Source of the DNA: Paenibacillus qinlingensis
GTDB lineage: Bacteria > Bacillota > Bacilli > Paenibacillales > NBRC-103111
Reading direction: 5' to 3'
Assembly: GCF_013204845.1 (NCBI RefSeq)
Contig: NZ_JABMKY010000028.1
Coordinates: forward strand, 1-64,000
DNA: 64,000 nt
Shown here: one piece after another, positions 43,817-53,200 of the stretch
Layout of the letters: every line of letters starts with the position of its first letter
How positions within the stretch are numbered: position 1 is the first letter of the stretch
Translations under genes and position numbers: made by a program
The notes under the pieces: model-generated
What the model was told of the DNA's origin: nothing
The model's database searches: none
The model's input: the letters and a program-made list of their open reading frames with translations, nothing else

Positions 43817-45256
43817 TTACAGTGGTCCAACTCGATCCATCAGAAGCTTGCTTTCCGCGTTCAAGCCAATTATCGTGACCGTCTTATTAATTTGTTCGTA
43901 TCTTTGCATGGCTTTGGCAATCGCCGTCACGGCCGAATGATCCCATACATGAGAAGCGCTAAAATCGATAACGATTGCTTCCGGGTCATTTTTATAATCG
44001 AAAAGCTCTACAAAATGCGCCATCGTACCGAAGAACAGCTGTCCCGTTATCCGATACACTTTGGAACCATTCTTCTCTATACTGGCATGAGCCTTAATTC
44101 TTGCAGATCGCCAACCATAGACCAATGCACTCAAAATCACACCAGCTACAACGCCTAAAGCCAAGTCGGATGTTGCCAAAACGACGGCGACCGTCACGAT
44201 CATAACCAAGGCATCGCTCCGCGGAATTCTAGCTAACGTCCGCAGTGAACGCCAATCGAAGGTCCCTATCGATACCATGAACATCACGCCAACTAGCGCT
44301 CCCATCGGAATTTGCCGAACGACATCACCAAGAACAAGAATAAGGAATAGCAGAAACACCCCGGATACGAACGTCGATAACCGCGCTCTCCCTCCGGATT
44401 TCACGTTGATAACCGTTTGCCCGATCATCGCACACCCTGCCATTCCACCGAACAACCCTGAGACCACATTCGCGATCCCTTGGCCTTTGACCTCTTTATT
44501 TTTATCACTTTTCGTTTCCGTCATCTCATCTACAATCGTGGCCGTCATCAGTGATTCCGTCATACCAACAACTGCAAGGGCTAAGGAGAACGGCAGCATG
44601 CGCCAGATGAGCTCAAAGGACAAATCAATTTGTGGAATATGGAAAAATGGCAGCTCTTGTGTGATTTTGCCCATATCTCCAACGGTTCGAAGATCTAGAT
44701 GCAGACTCATAGCAATGATCGTCATAACAACAATAGCCACTAAGGGTGAGGGCACTGCCTGCGTGAATCGCGGCAACACATAAATAATAACCAGCGTACC
44801 AGCAATCATCAGGAGCATTTGCCAATTCGCCCCTTCAAAACTGGGGAACTGCGCCATGAAAATAATGATCGCCAAGGCATTCACGAATCCCGTCATGACC
44901 GAATGGGGGATAAAGGTAATGAATCTGCCCCATTTCAAAAGCCCCATCACATACTGGAGAACGCCGGTAAGTATCGTCGCGGCAAATAAATACTCGATAC
45001 CGTATTTTGCCACGACAGGACCCATTAACGAAGCCATAGCGCCAGTTGCTGCCGAAATCATCCCTCTGCGACCGCCTACTATGGAAATCGTCACAGCAAT
45101 ACAAAAAGAGGCATACAGCCCCACCATCGGGTCTACGCCCGCTAAGATCGAAAAGGCGATAGCCTCGGGAATTAGCGCTAAGGCGACAGTTATCCCCGCG
45201 AGTACATCCTTCCGGACGTTGGAGAACCACGCCATTTTAAACCTATGAACCAACAA
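43817..45256 (-). CDS. SulP-family inorganic anion transporter with STAS domain
   Basis: The membrane part (about residues 15-375) has the UraA-fold signature AVALIPEAIAFSILAGVDPM-like segment at the N-terminus, plus GGRRGMISAATGAMASL and GMTESLMTA. The C-terminal STAS domain (about 385-479) reads YRITGQLFFGTMAHF and IVIDFSASHVWDHSAV. SulP proteins carry sulfate, bicarbonate or other anions with sodium or protons. The start is a TTG at 45256 after AAGGAG; ATG 45235 is an alternative with a poorer site. Co-transcribed with the ClC gene. Confidence 0.9.
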   Translation of the reverse strand: MLVHRFKMAWFSNVRKDVLAGITVALALIPEAIAFSILAGVDPMVGLYASFCIAVTISIVGGRRGMISAATGAMASLMGPVVAKYGIEYLFAATILTGVLQYVMGLLKWGRFITFIPHSVMTGFVNALAIIIFMAQFPSFEGANWQMLLMIAGTLVIIYVLPRFTQAVPSPLVAIVVMTIIAMSLHLDLRTVGDMGKITQELPFFHIPQIDLSFELIWRMLPFSLALAVVGMTESLMTATIVDEMTETKSDKNKEVKGQGIANVVSGLFGGMAGCAMIGQTVINVKSGGRARLSTFVSGVFLLFLILVLGDVVRQIPMGALVGVMFMVSIGTFDWRSLRTLARIPRSDALVMIVTVAVVLATSDLALGVVAGVILSALVYGWRSARIKAHASIEKNGSKVYRITGQLFFGTMAHFVELFDYKNDPEAIVIDFSASHVWDHSAVTAIAKAMQRYEQINKTVTIIGLNAESKLLMDRVGPL

Positions 45257-45370
45257 CCTAGCACCACTCCTTCTTCGTGTTTCTTGACCTTTCAGTCTCA
45301 GAAAAGTCGGGTCCGTTCGTCAACTTGTCTCATTATACACAAATGTTCGACATCCCTCTAGATCAAAAAT

Positions 45371-45407
45371 AAAAAGCACAGCACACTCCAAAGGAGTGCA
45401 CTGTACT
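45371..45407 (-). terminator. Rho-independent terminator
   Basis: GTACAGTGCACTCC / GGAGTGTGCTGTGC (two wobbles or mismatches) is followed by TTTTTATTTTTG on the minus strand after the MFS gene. Confidence 0.88.
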
Positions 45408-45430
45408 TAACCGAGAGGCTTCTATTTGTC

Positions 45431-46924
45431 TTACGATGCGTGTACTGGTTTGTGATTTGTCACAACTTCTGTTTCTTCTTCCTCCGCTTGACCTACACGT
45501 TTGATGAAGAAGGACAGCACCAAGCCGACAACCGCGATTCCAATAATAACTAAATAAGAATCATTAATCCCCTGAATGGATGCTTCTTTAATCATATCCT
45601 TCGTAGCAGTCGCCGTTTTACCTGCGGTCATTAACTCGATGACATGAGATTTGGTTCTAGTTGTCATAACGGTAATCAATAGTGCCGTACCAACGCCGCC
45701 AGCCACTTGCTTAATGGTATTGGATATCGCAGTACCGTGCGCATTCAGCCTTGCAGGCAATTGATTGAGCCCCGCCGTCGTGATCGGCATTAAGAATAGT
45801 GCCATACCAAATCGACGTCCTGTGGACATGAGAACTAGGTACGTATAACTTGTGGAATCCGTCAAATTGATGAATCCAAGCGTGGTTATGATCGTAATGA
45901 CCATCCCGATAATGGACAACCACTTCGCTCCGAATTTATCGAACAGCTTGCCAGCTATTGGCATCATTAAGCCCATAAGCAATGCGCCAGGAAGCATAAG
46001 AATACCAGACTCTAACGCCGTATATCCGCGAGCATTTTGCAAATACAGCGGAAGCAACATCATATCCGCGTACATAACCATGGTTACTGCGATATTGATT
46101 AAAGTGGTCAAAGTAAACATGTTATGTTTAAATGCCCTAAGATCTAGTAATGGTTCTTTGATAACCAGTTGTCGCCATGTAAACAAAATTAATGCAACTA
46201 CACCTACAATAATAGATAAGATAACTTCTGCGCTTGACCAACCTTTGCCACCAGCACTACTAAAGCCGTACAGAAGGAAACCGAATCCGATCGTTGAAAG
46301 GATGGCACCCCACATATCAATTTTGGGATATTGACGTTCAGATACATTTTTCAGATAGATAAAAGCGACGGCAATCACGACAACAACAATTGGAATAATA
46401 CCGTAGAAAAGAGTACGCCACGAATAGTGTTCCAAAATATAACCAGCTAGAGCAGGACCTACGGCAGGAGCAAAAATGATAGCCAATCCAACCATTCCCA
46501 TTGCTCCTCCACGCTTTTCTGGAGGGAAGATCGTTAAAATAACATTCATCAGAAGCGGCATGATAATACCTGCCCCTGCTGCTTGAATCAGACGACCCGT
46601 CAACAACATCTCAAAACCTGGCGCCACGGCGGAAACAATGGTACCGATGAGGAAAATAATCATCGACGCTTGGAATAGCTCCCGCGTCGTAAAGCGTTGC
46701 ATGAGGAACGCTGTTATCGGAATCAACACACCGTTAACCAACATATAACCAGTGGTCAACCATTGTCCTGTTGAAGCGGCAATATTGAATTCGATCATGA
46801 GTGGCGGTAAGGCAACGCTCATAATCGTCTGATTCAGAACGGCAATGAATGCCCCCAGAATCATGACAAACAAAAGGGGACCTTTCTTAATAGAACTAGG
46901 ATCAAATGCAGTAATTTTACTCAT
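45431..46924 (-). CDS. DHA2-family MFS drug exporter (14 TM, EmrB/QacA type)
   Basis: The 497-residue transporter has motif A in the DHA2 form and motif C (GRLIQAAGAGIIMPLLMNVI; FAPAVGPALAGYI). About 14 helices are predicted. DHA2 pumps expel lipophilic cations, antibiotics or other toxic compounds using the proton gradient. AAAGGAA precedes the ATG. It is divergent from a TetR gene across 229 bp that contains a dyad TTGATG/CATCAA (about 46983-47010), a possible operator for that regulator. Confidence 0.93.
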   Translation of the reverse strand: MSKITAFDPSSIKKGPLLFVMILGAFIAVLNQTIMSVALPPLMIEFNIAASTGQWLTTGYMLVNGVLIPITAFLMQRFTTRELFQASMIIFLIGTIVSAVAPGFEMLLTGRLIQAAGAGIIMPLLMNVILTIFPPEKRGGAMGMVGLAIIFAPAVGPALAGYILEHYSWRTLFYGIIPIVVVVIAVAFIYLKNVSERQYPKIDMWGAILSTIGFGFLLYGFSSAGGKGWSSAEVILSIIVGVVALILFTWRQLVIKEPLLDLRAFKHNMFTLTTLINIAVTMVMYADMMLLPLYLQNARGYTALESGILMLPGALLMGLMMPIAGKLFDKFGAKWLSIIGMVITIITTLGFINLTDSTSYTYLVLMSTGRRFGMALFLMPITTAGLNQLPARLNAHGTAISNTIKQVAGGVGTALLITVMTTRTKSHVIELMTAGKTATATKDMIKEASIQGINDSYLVIIGIAVVGLVLSFFIKRVGQAEEEETEVVTNHKPVHAS

Positions 46925-47153
46925 ATCATTATTCCTTTCAAATTCAATTTCTAACTAATTGACAATGTGTTGTATAATAAACTTGATGTAAATAGTATTA
47001 TAGTCATCAAACCTCATGTTCACAAGCAACAGCTTTTTTATAAATGTTTATTAGTTAACAGTTTTAATGAATTTGTCGTCTACCCCTTACATAATCCACA
47101 AATCAAGTCGAAATTGTCGTATATCCTATTAAGGAAGAAGGAACTGATTACTT

Positions 47154-47732
47154 ATGACAAGCAAATTACAACGAACAGATCCCCGCGTGCTTCGTACAAG
47201 GCTTTTGATTCGAGAAGCATTTATTGAATTACTTCAGGAGCTTGATGTTGAGAAAATTACCGTGAATCGTATTGCGGAGCGAGCAACGATTAATCGCGTT
47301 ACCTTCTATCTTCATTATCGAGATATTCCAGATATGATTGATAAGTTAGCTGAGGAAATGATTAATGAAATCCATAGTATATTGAAGGAAGCACCAGATC
47401 CACCTGGTTTCAATATTCAGATCATCCTGAATATGCTTGAGCATATCGCGGAAAACTCCAATTTCTATAAGGTACTTCTTGCTTCCAAGCGCATTCCTGT
47501 ATTCACGGAACGGCTCATGAAGTTGATCGCTGATTTTATCACGAGTCGAATGGACAAGTTAGAGGCTTCGTCCTCTATAAATGTGAAGGTTAAGAGGGAT
47601 ATCGCCATCTGGTACGGCTCCTCAGCCATCATTGGCACGATCGTCTTCTGGCTTCGCAATGATTTGCCTTACACACCAGAATTCCTGGCTTTACAGCTTG
47701 CAGAGCTCCTGCATCTGCCCAAACCGGAATAA
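47154..47732 (+). CDS. TetR-family transcriptional regulator
   Basis: An N-terminal HTH (RLLIREAFIELLQELDVEKITVNRIAERATINRVTFYLHY, given by position about 18-57) is followed by a helical ligand domain. 192 residues. Its divergent placement next to the DHA2 exporter suggests that it represses the pump until a substrate binds. GAAGGAA precedes the ATG. The C-terminal part (FYKVLLASKRIPVFTERL) resembles the DhaS-like subgroup of TetR proteins; the ligand is unknown. Confidence 0.9.
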   Translation: MTSKLQRTDPRVLRTRLLIREAFIELLQELDVEKITVNRIAERATINRVTFYLHYRDIPDMIDKLAEEMINEIHSILKEAPDPPGFNIQIILNMLEHIAENSNFYKVLLASKRIPVFTERLMKLIADFITSRMDKLEASSSINVKVKRDIAIWYGSSAIIGTIVFWLRNDLPYTPEFLALQLAELLHLPKPE

Positions 47733-47773
47733 TCCTGCAACCACGCGGGCATATTAGTTGCTATCCAGGTTAG

Positions 47774-47808
47774 CAAAAAAGGAGCGAACCAGAAATCGGT
47801 TCGCTCCC
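47774..47808 (-). terminator. Terminator of the glycan locus (bidirectional)
   Basis: GGAGCGAACC / GGTTCGCTCC with a 7-base loop is followed on the minus strand by TTTTTTGC. It lies between the convergent TetR gene and the binding-protein gene. Confidence 0.9.
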
Positions 47809-47829
47809 CTACATGCAATTGCAATCTTG

Positions 47830-49479
47830 TTACTTCTTCATCGTTTTATAAGCGTCGCTAATCTCTTTGTCGTAATCTTTTCCTCCAGCTCTTTCCCAAC
47901 TGCCAAGCATCTCCGCATACGTTTTCTCGAAGTCCGCAGATATAATCACTTTAGAGATCCCTTCATACAGGCTTTTCTCGATGACTGCTACGGTTTTCAG
48001 GGCTACAGGCCGAGGTGAGTCAATCACTGTGTTCGGTTTGCCGAATTTCTTGAAAATATCATAGTAAGTAACGAATGAATTGGCATATTCTTCTCGCTGC
48101 TTTTCGTCCGGAAGTGAAAGTGCTACTGACTTAAGGAGTTGTTCTTTGTTTAATGCAGGTCCCCCTTGCTGAACAATGGCAAGATCTCCCGCCAGAGATA
48201 CCCACGTAGTTTTCTTGTTCAGTTCAGGATCAATCTGGACTTTAACTCCACCGTCATCCTTCCAGTTTACTCCCTCGATTCCGCTTTGTACGGTCGCAAG
48301 ATTCTTCGGTTGAACCATCCAGTTCAGATACTTCATAACAGCATCCGGGTTCTTACTGGATTTCGGAACAGCCACAAGCATAGAGAAATCCGATACTTTT
48401 GACATAAGCTGAGATCCATCCGGACGTTTAAATGGTTCTACAGGTACCCAAGTTGCGGTTGGGACCGACTTACGTGTAGCCACATTCATGTTCCAAGGTG
48501 TGTCGTTGGAATCGACGAAACCGGCAACACCACTGTTAACTTGTTGCGTAAATTGCTGCGAGTTCACATCGGTGACGAATTCCTTGGAGATCAGTCCTTC
48601 TTTGTACACTTTGTTCATCCATTGGTAATAGGCTTTTCCTTCAGGCGTAGCAACGGAAGATGTGAAGACACCATTCTTATAGTTGCCATCTGGCGCATAG
48701 AACTGATTACTCGGACCGTCCATATTGACGCCGAAGCCAAACATGGGACCATAGTAGAAGGCTTTCATCGATTGGTTAATCGCAGGGAGAGCCCATGGGA
48801 TCACTTTGTCTTTCCCTACGTTGCCTGGGTCTTTCTCTTTAAAAGCTTTCAATACCTGATAGAGTTCTTCGTTCGTAGTCGGATTCTTCATCCCTAGCGC
48901 ATCAAGCCAGTCTTTACGAATCTTCATGTTAGGACCGGAATACGTGTTTGCTTTCAGGGCAGGAATCGCATACCGCTTACCTTTGTACATACCCACTTGG
49001 TCAAGCGCGACTTTGTTATTCTTTATCAAGTCTGGATATTTGGCTAGATACGTATCCAGCTCCCATAATCCACCTTGTTCAGCGAATTTGAAGATTGTGT
49101 CCATGGAGTAGGTTAAAATAAGGTCAGGTGCTTCGCCGGAAGCCATCCACACATTCAATTTCTCCGATTCCTGCGCTCTAGGCAGGGAAACGAATTCCAC
49201 GTCCAGACCAATCTTCTTCGTTTCATCAATGACGTATTTAATAATCGAGTTATTGCCCAGGTTCTGACCCTCTGGCGCATTCGCGCGGTCCCACAAGGTG
49301 ACACGAATTTTGGCTGGTTTTTCAGGTTCTTTACTTGGTGCTGCTGAGTTACTGCCACTAGGTGAAGTTGTTGCTGTGCTAGCCCCGTCATCCTTGTTGG
49401 AGCAAGCAACCAAGAAACCCGAAAGCATGAGCATAGCCGTCAAACTTCCTAATACCCCTTTTTTAAACACCTTTACCAT
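47830..49479 (-). CDS. Extracellular solute-binding lipoprotein, LplA/YtcQ type
   Basis: The signal ends at LSGFLVAC (lipobox), and an Asp/Ser/Ala linker leads to a mature ~525-residue protein starting KIRVTLWDRANAPEG. It shares the LplA-type middle part (LPALKANTYSGPNMKIRKDWLDALG, TNEELYQVLKAFKEKDPG) but lacks the DxDxNGxxD loop found in the two binding proteins at 2157-5885. It receives the substrate for the permeases at 49658-51565. GGGAGGA lies before ATG 49479. Two cre-like sites lie 82-116 bp upstream. Confidence 0.92.
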   Translation of the reverse strand: MVKVFKKGVLGSLTAMLMLSGFLVACSNKDDGASTATTSPSGSNSAAPSKEPEKPAKIRVTLWDRANAPEGQNLGNNSIIKYVIDETKKIGLDVEFVSLPRAQESEKLNVWMASGEAPDLILTYSMDTIFKFAEQGGLWELDTYLAKYPDLIKNNKVALDQVGMYKGKRYAIPALKANTYSGPNMKIRKDWLDALGMKNPTTNEELYQVLKAFKEKDPGNVGKDKVIPWALPAINQSMKAFYYGPMFGFGVNMDGPSNQFYAPDGNYKNGVFTSSVATPEGKAYYQWMNKVYKEGLISKEFVTDVNSQQFTQQVNSGVAGFVDSNDTPWNMNVATRKSVPTATWVPVEPFKRPDGSQLMSKVSDFSMLVAVPKSSKNPDAVMKYLNWMVQPKNLATVQSGIEGVNWKDDGGVKVQIDPELNKKTTWVSLAGDLAIVQQGGPALNKEQLLKSVALSLPDEKQREEYANSFVTYYDIFKKFGKPNTVIDSPRPVALKTVAVIEKSLYEGISKVIISADFEKTYAEMLGSWERAGGKDYDKEISDAYKTMKK

Positions 49480-49560
49480 ACTGCTTCCTCCCTAGTATTC
49501 ATTTGCAGACCTACTCGTTGAACTGGGATTTCACCCATATCTTGTTGAGATAACACTTTA

Positions 49561-49595
49561 CTTAAGCGCTTGCATTGTAAATATAGGCGCTTTCA
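49561..49595. promoter_or_regulatory. Two cre-like sites upstream of the binding-protein gene
   Basis: CTTAAGCGCTTGCA (49561-49574) and TATAGGCGCTTTCA (49582-49595) each match 12 of 14 positions of the Bacillus cre consensus TGWAARCGYTWNCW. Their 21-bp spacing places them on the same face of the helix, consistent with CcpA control. Confidence 0.5.
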
Positions 49596-49657
49596 TGCTG
49601 CGTTTCTATTCGATAATTTTGACATTTTGATAGTTTTTTTGATATTCAGCTTATTCT

Positions 49658-50578
49658 TTATCCTTTAACAGATCCGAGGAACGACCCCTTTACAAAATAC
49701 TTTTGCAGGAAAGGGTAAACGATGAGAATCGGTACAGTCGCGAAGACAATCGTAGCTCCCTTCAGAGACTCCTCAATGACGTTGAGATTATCCAACGATT
49801 GCATTGTTTCCAAAGAGGTATCCATCTGGGCAAGCAGCAAAATGTTCCTCAGTTTCACCTGTAACGTATAGAGCGCTGAATCGTCGATGTACAAGACTGC
49901 TGCAAAGTAGGAGTTCCAATGACCGACCGCATAAAACAGAGAGATCGTTGCCAATACGGCACCAGATAGGGGAAGGACTACCTGTGCTAAGTATCGCAAA
50001 TTGCCGCAGCCGTCCATGACGGCCGCCTCGCGCAGCTCTTCAGGGAGATCCTGAAAAAAGGATTTCATGATAATAACGTTAAAGGCGCTGATTAAACCTG
50101 GAAGCATTAACGCCCATAAGCTGTTTAACAGTCCTAGCGACTTGATCAACAAGTAACTGGGAATCATACCGCCACTGAAAACCATAGTCACAATCATGAA
50201 ATTCATAAAATATTTGCGGCCCTTCAAATCCTTCCTAGAAAGGGGATAAGCCGTTGTGATCGAGAATAACATGTTCAGTACAGTACCAACTACCGTGATA
50301 TAGATCGTTACACCTAACGATCTGATAATATTGGAATCTGTGACGACCGATTTCATCGCATCAAGCTGAAAATCTACAGGCCAAAGCACCACTTTACCCG
50401 TCTGAATGGCATGGCTGGAGCTAAAGGCATTAGCTAACGTATTAATGAAAGGAAATATACAAATGAAGGTAAATAGGATGAGCAGCGTATAATTAACGAT
50501 GTTAAAGCTGACGTCCCATCCTGAATACTTGCCGAATAAGCTGCGTCTATTTCCATGTTTGTGTGCAGTAGCCGCCAT
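49658..50578 (-). CDS. Carbohydrate ABC transporter permease, LplC/YtcP type
   Basis: The 306-residue permease has the EAA loop LREAAVMDGCGNLRYLAQVVLPLS and the C-terminal signature YPFLQKYFVKGSFLGSVKG. Six helices. It starts 28 bp after the LplB-type gene with AGGAGAG upstream and is the second permease of the glycan importer. A 178-bp gap with cre-like sites separates it from the binding-protein gene, which may therefore have its own promoter. Confidence 0.93.
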   Translation of the reverse strand: MAATAHKHGNRRSLFGKYSGWDVSFNIVNYTLLILFTFICIFPFINTLANAFSSSHAIQTGKVVLWPVDFQLDAMKSVVTDSNIIRSLGVTIYITVVGTVLNMLFSITTAYPLSRKDLKGRKYFMNFMIVTMVFSGGMIPSYLLIKSLGLLNSLWALMLPGLISAFNVIIMKSFFQDLPEELREAAVMDGCGNLRYLAQVVLPLSGAVLATISLFYAVGHWNSYFAAVLYIDDSALYTLQVKLRNILLLAQMDTSLETMQSLDNLNVIEESLKGATIVFATVPILIVYPFLQKYFVKGSFLGSVKG

Positions 50579-50605
50579 ATCTCTACTCTCCTACTCATTC
50601 GAATT

Positions 50606-51565
50606 TTACCAAAGTCCTTCCTTACCCAGACGCTTGGCAAAATAATTCGCACCAAGCACAAGAATAAGATTAATGATGGATTGCGACATCCCGATGGCCG
50701 TCGTAATGCCGAATTGTCCCTGCTTAATCCCCGAAGAATAAACGTATGTGCTGATTACCTCCGAGATATTGGTAACAACAGGATTCTGCAAGGCAAAAGG
50801 ATGCTCGAAACCGATAGAAACCATATGACCGATATTGAGAATCAGCAGGATAATAACCGTTGGCATAATTCCCGGCAGCGTAATATGCACGATTTTCTTC
50901 CATCTGCCTGCACCATCCATAACAGCTGCTTCGTACAAAGAAGGATCGATCATCGTCATCGCTGCAAGATAAATAATCGTTCCCCATCCCGCTCCTGCCC
51001 ATACGCTGGACAAGGTGTAGACGATGACCCACCAGGTCTCCTCGATCATGAAATAGATTTCTTCCATCCCAATGAATCTCATCATACTATTGATGATCCC
51101 ATATTTCGGGGATAGGAGATTATAAATAATCCCGCCCATGATGACCCATGACATAAAGTGAGGCAAATACAGAAGCGATTGCGATATTTTCTTGAAATAT
51201 TTCGCTCTGATCTCATTCAGCATCAACGCCAGAATAATTGGAGCTGGGAATCCCACGATGAGACCCAGCACATTAAGTAGCAGCGTATTGCGGACGATCC
51301 TATAGAAATCCTGAATCTGCAGCATCTCCTTGAAATGATGCAGGCCTATCCAGTCCGAATCGAAGATGCCTTTGAAGATGTTATAATCCTTAAAAGCAAC
51401 GACAAGCCCGAACATAGGAATATAACAAAATACAAAGAAGAAGATAATGCCCGGGACAAGCAGTAAGTACAAATCGTAATTTTTAAAGAGCTCTTTGGTA
51501 AAAGCGTTTCTCGGTTTACGGTCCGTCTGTGCAATTACATGCTGTTTCTGAGATTGTACTTCCAT
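50606..51565 (-). CDS. ABC transporter permease, LplB type
   Basis: This permease has the LplB hallmarks: first helix LYLLLVPGIIFFFVFCYIPMFGL, GLHHFKEML, ALMLNEIRAKYFKK, YLPHFMSWVIMGGI and an EAA loop YEAAVMDGAGRWKKIVHITLP. ATG 51565 follows AAAGGAGCAAGGG; the frame opens at 51601. It is first of the permease pair. A perfect cre site overlaps its promoter region 38 bp upstream. Confidence 0.92.
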   Translation of the reverse strand: MEVQSQKQHVIAQTDRKPRNAFTKELFKNYDLYLLLVPGIIFFFVFCYIPMFGLVVAFKDYNIFKGIFDSDWIGLHHFKEMLQIQDFYRIVRNTLLLNVLGLIVGFPAPIILALMLNEIRAKYFKKISQSLLYLPHFMSWVIMGGIIYNLLSPKYGIINSMMRFIGMEEIYFMIEETWWVIVYTLSSVWAGAGWGTIIYLAAMTMIDPSLYEAAVMDGAGRWKKIVHITLPGIMPTVIILLILNIGHMVSIGFEHPFALQNPVVTNISEVISTYVYSSGIKQGQFGITTAIGMSQSIINLILVLGANYFAKRLGKEGLW

Positions 51566-51602
51566 ACCCTTGCTCCTTTCTCCAAATACGAACCCCCACA
51601 AG

Positions 51603-51616
51603 TGAAAGCGTTTTCT
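51603..51616. promoter_or_regulatory. cre site (CcpA) upstream of the importer permeases
   Basis: TGAAAGCGTTTTCT fits all 14 positions of TGWAARCGYTWNCW. It lies 38-51 bp upstream of the permease start, where CcpA binding would repress in the presence of a preferred sugar. Confidence 0.75.
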
Positions 51617-51757
51617 ATACTAGTAAATAAACTCACTGCTCAGCCTATTCTTCTAGGCATGTTGCAAGTGTACTTCCTTGCGAAAACGATTGACATGCTA
51701 GAAATTTTACTTTTTATTAGTTTTCTTTACTTCTAGCTTCCTATCTCTTACTTTCTG

Positions 51758-53158
51758 TTAATCGATTAATAATTCATACATGCCCTGTAAGCAGATTTCG
51801 GCATGCTGCATCATATCATCGATAAAGATAAATTCGTCTGCTTGATGGACACGGGTATCAACGCCTCCAGGCAACCCCGCACCGAATGCGACACCATTGT
51901 TCCTCATTTTACGGGCATAGGTGCCGGCACCCATACGCAGCAGCACGGCTTCATCACCGGTGATTTTCTTGTAAGCGCGGCTTAACCGGACAATGACGGG
52001 ATGGGTCTCTGGCACATACACCGGAAATAGATGTCGCGTCAGTTCCATGTGGATGCCATTCTTGCCTGCAAGGCCAGCAATCGTAGTTAATATACCAGCA
52101 CCATCATGGCTGACTGGATACCGAATATTGCTTAGGGACTCCGCACGAAGAAGGTCACAGGAAATGGTGCGCAAATAAACAACCAACGAACCTGATACGC
52201 TATCGCTGCAAGCAATTCCGAGCGACTGCCCACCCTTCTCGGCGCCAATCTTACTGTTTAGGAAATGTAAGAAATAATCCCAATTCGTAGTCAGTCCTTG
52301 CGCACAGAGGAAAGCAACCATATTCGCGATCGCATTTCGCGAGCCTGTTGGACTGTCTGCTAGAAACTCACTTCCCGCCGTTAAGACTAGACCGCAATCC
52401 CTGTCGTATGCGAACGACATATTCGCATGCAGGTTAACTGCATCGTGAAAGTCTGCCACCTGATTGTCGGTGAGTTGCGCGAGAGAAAGCGACGCCGTGC
52501 AGGTCTCCGGAATCAGTGTAAGCATGTTGCCACCCTTCAGAGACAAGATCATCAGCTGCGGTTTCGTGGAAGTAGATTCTTGTTCACTCGAAAACACCAC
52601 GTTCATACTTCCCATTTCCACATTGAAAATAGGGTAGCCCGCATCAGGCGCAAATGCCATAACCGGAAGCTGTTCCCTCTCGAAATAGTAGTCGAGGTCT
52701 TTCATGCCACTCTCCTCGTTCGTACCGAAGATCAAGCGGAGACGGCGACTGCCGGTAATGCCCAAATCCATTAGCGTTTTCAGCGCATACAAGGCGACTA
52801 CAGCTGGTCCTTTGTTATCGGACGCACCTCTTCCGATAATCTTGCCATTCTCGATGAGGCCTCCAAACGGCGGAAACATCCATCCAGCCCCTTCTTCTAC
52901 TGTATCCAGATGAACAAGCACTGCAGCGATTTCCTCACCTTGTCCGTATTCGGCATGACCCGCATACCCGTCCACATTGGTCACTTCGAACCCTAACGAT
53001 TCAGCCAATCGGAGCATATATTGCAAAGCATGATCGACGCCAGCTCCAAATGGTTTTCCCGGCTCCGGGGTGCCCATGATGCTTCTTATTTGTACAAGTT
53101 CGGAAATACCAGCTGTAATCGCATCCCGATATTTGTGAATTTCTTTCCCAATGATCAT
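51758..53158 (-). CDS. pepV: M20 family dipeptidase (PepV-like)
   Basis: The 466-residue co-catalytic zinc peptidase has H83 and D85 in LVHLDTVEEG, D114 in GRGASDNKGP and NEESG as the catalytic and metal Glu. The large lid domain seen in PepV and carnosinase-type enzymes is present. It removes N-terminal residues from dipeptides, including unusual beta-alanyl or D-containing ones in some members. GGGAGG precedes the ATG. It lies 42 bp after the GH105 gene and 192 bp before the permeases, in one co-directional series. A peptidase inside a glycan locus is unusual. Confidence 0.88.
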   Translation of the reverse strand: MIIGKEIHKYRDAITAGISELVQIRSIMGTPEPGKPFGAGVDHALQYMLRLAESLGFEVTNVDGYAGHAEYGQGEEIAAVLVHLDTVEEGAGWMFPPFGGLIENGKIIGRGASDNKGPAVVALYALKTLMDLGITGSRRLRLIFGTNEESGMKDLDYYFEREQLPVMAFAPDAGYPIFNVEMGSMNVVFSSEQESTSTKPQLMILSLKGGNMLTLIPETCTASLSLAQLTDNQVADFHDAVNLHANMSFAYDRDCGLVLTAGSEFLADSPTGSRNAIANMVAFLCAQGLTTNWDYFLHFLNSKIGAEKGGQSLGIACSDSVSGSLVVYLRTISCDLLRAESLSNIRYPVSHDGAGILTTIAGLAGKNGIHMELTRHLFPVYVPETHPVIVRLSRAYKKITGDEAVLLRMGAGTYARKMRNNGVAFGAGLPGGVDTRVHQADEFIFIDDMMQHAEICLQGMYELLID

Positions 53159-53200
53159 CTATATACCTCCCACTTTTTCACATTCGCTTCCAACCAACAG

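Noticed and set aside
45257..45430. Fluoride riboswitch upstream of the SulP-ClC operon
   Set aside because: The minus-strand leader lacks the conserved crcB-motif core; only promoter-like sequence and the terminator of the next gene are present.
46959..46978. Sigma-A promoter TTGACA...TATAAT before the TetR gene
   Set aside because: The two hexamers are only 8 bases apart, too close for a functional pair.
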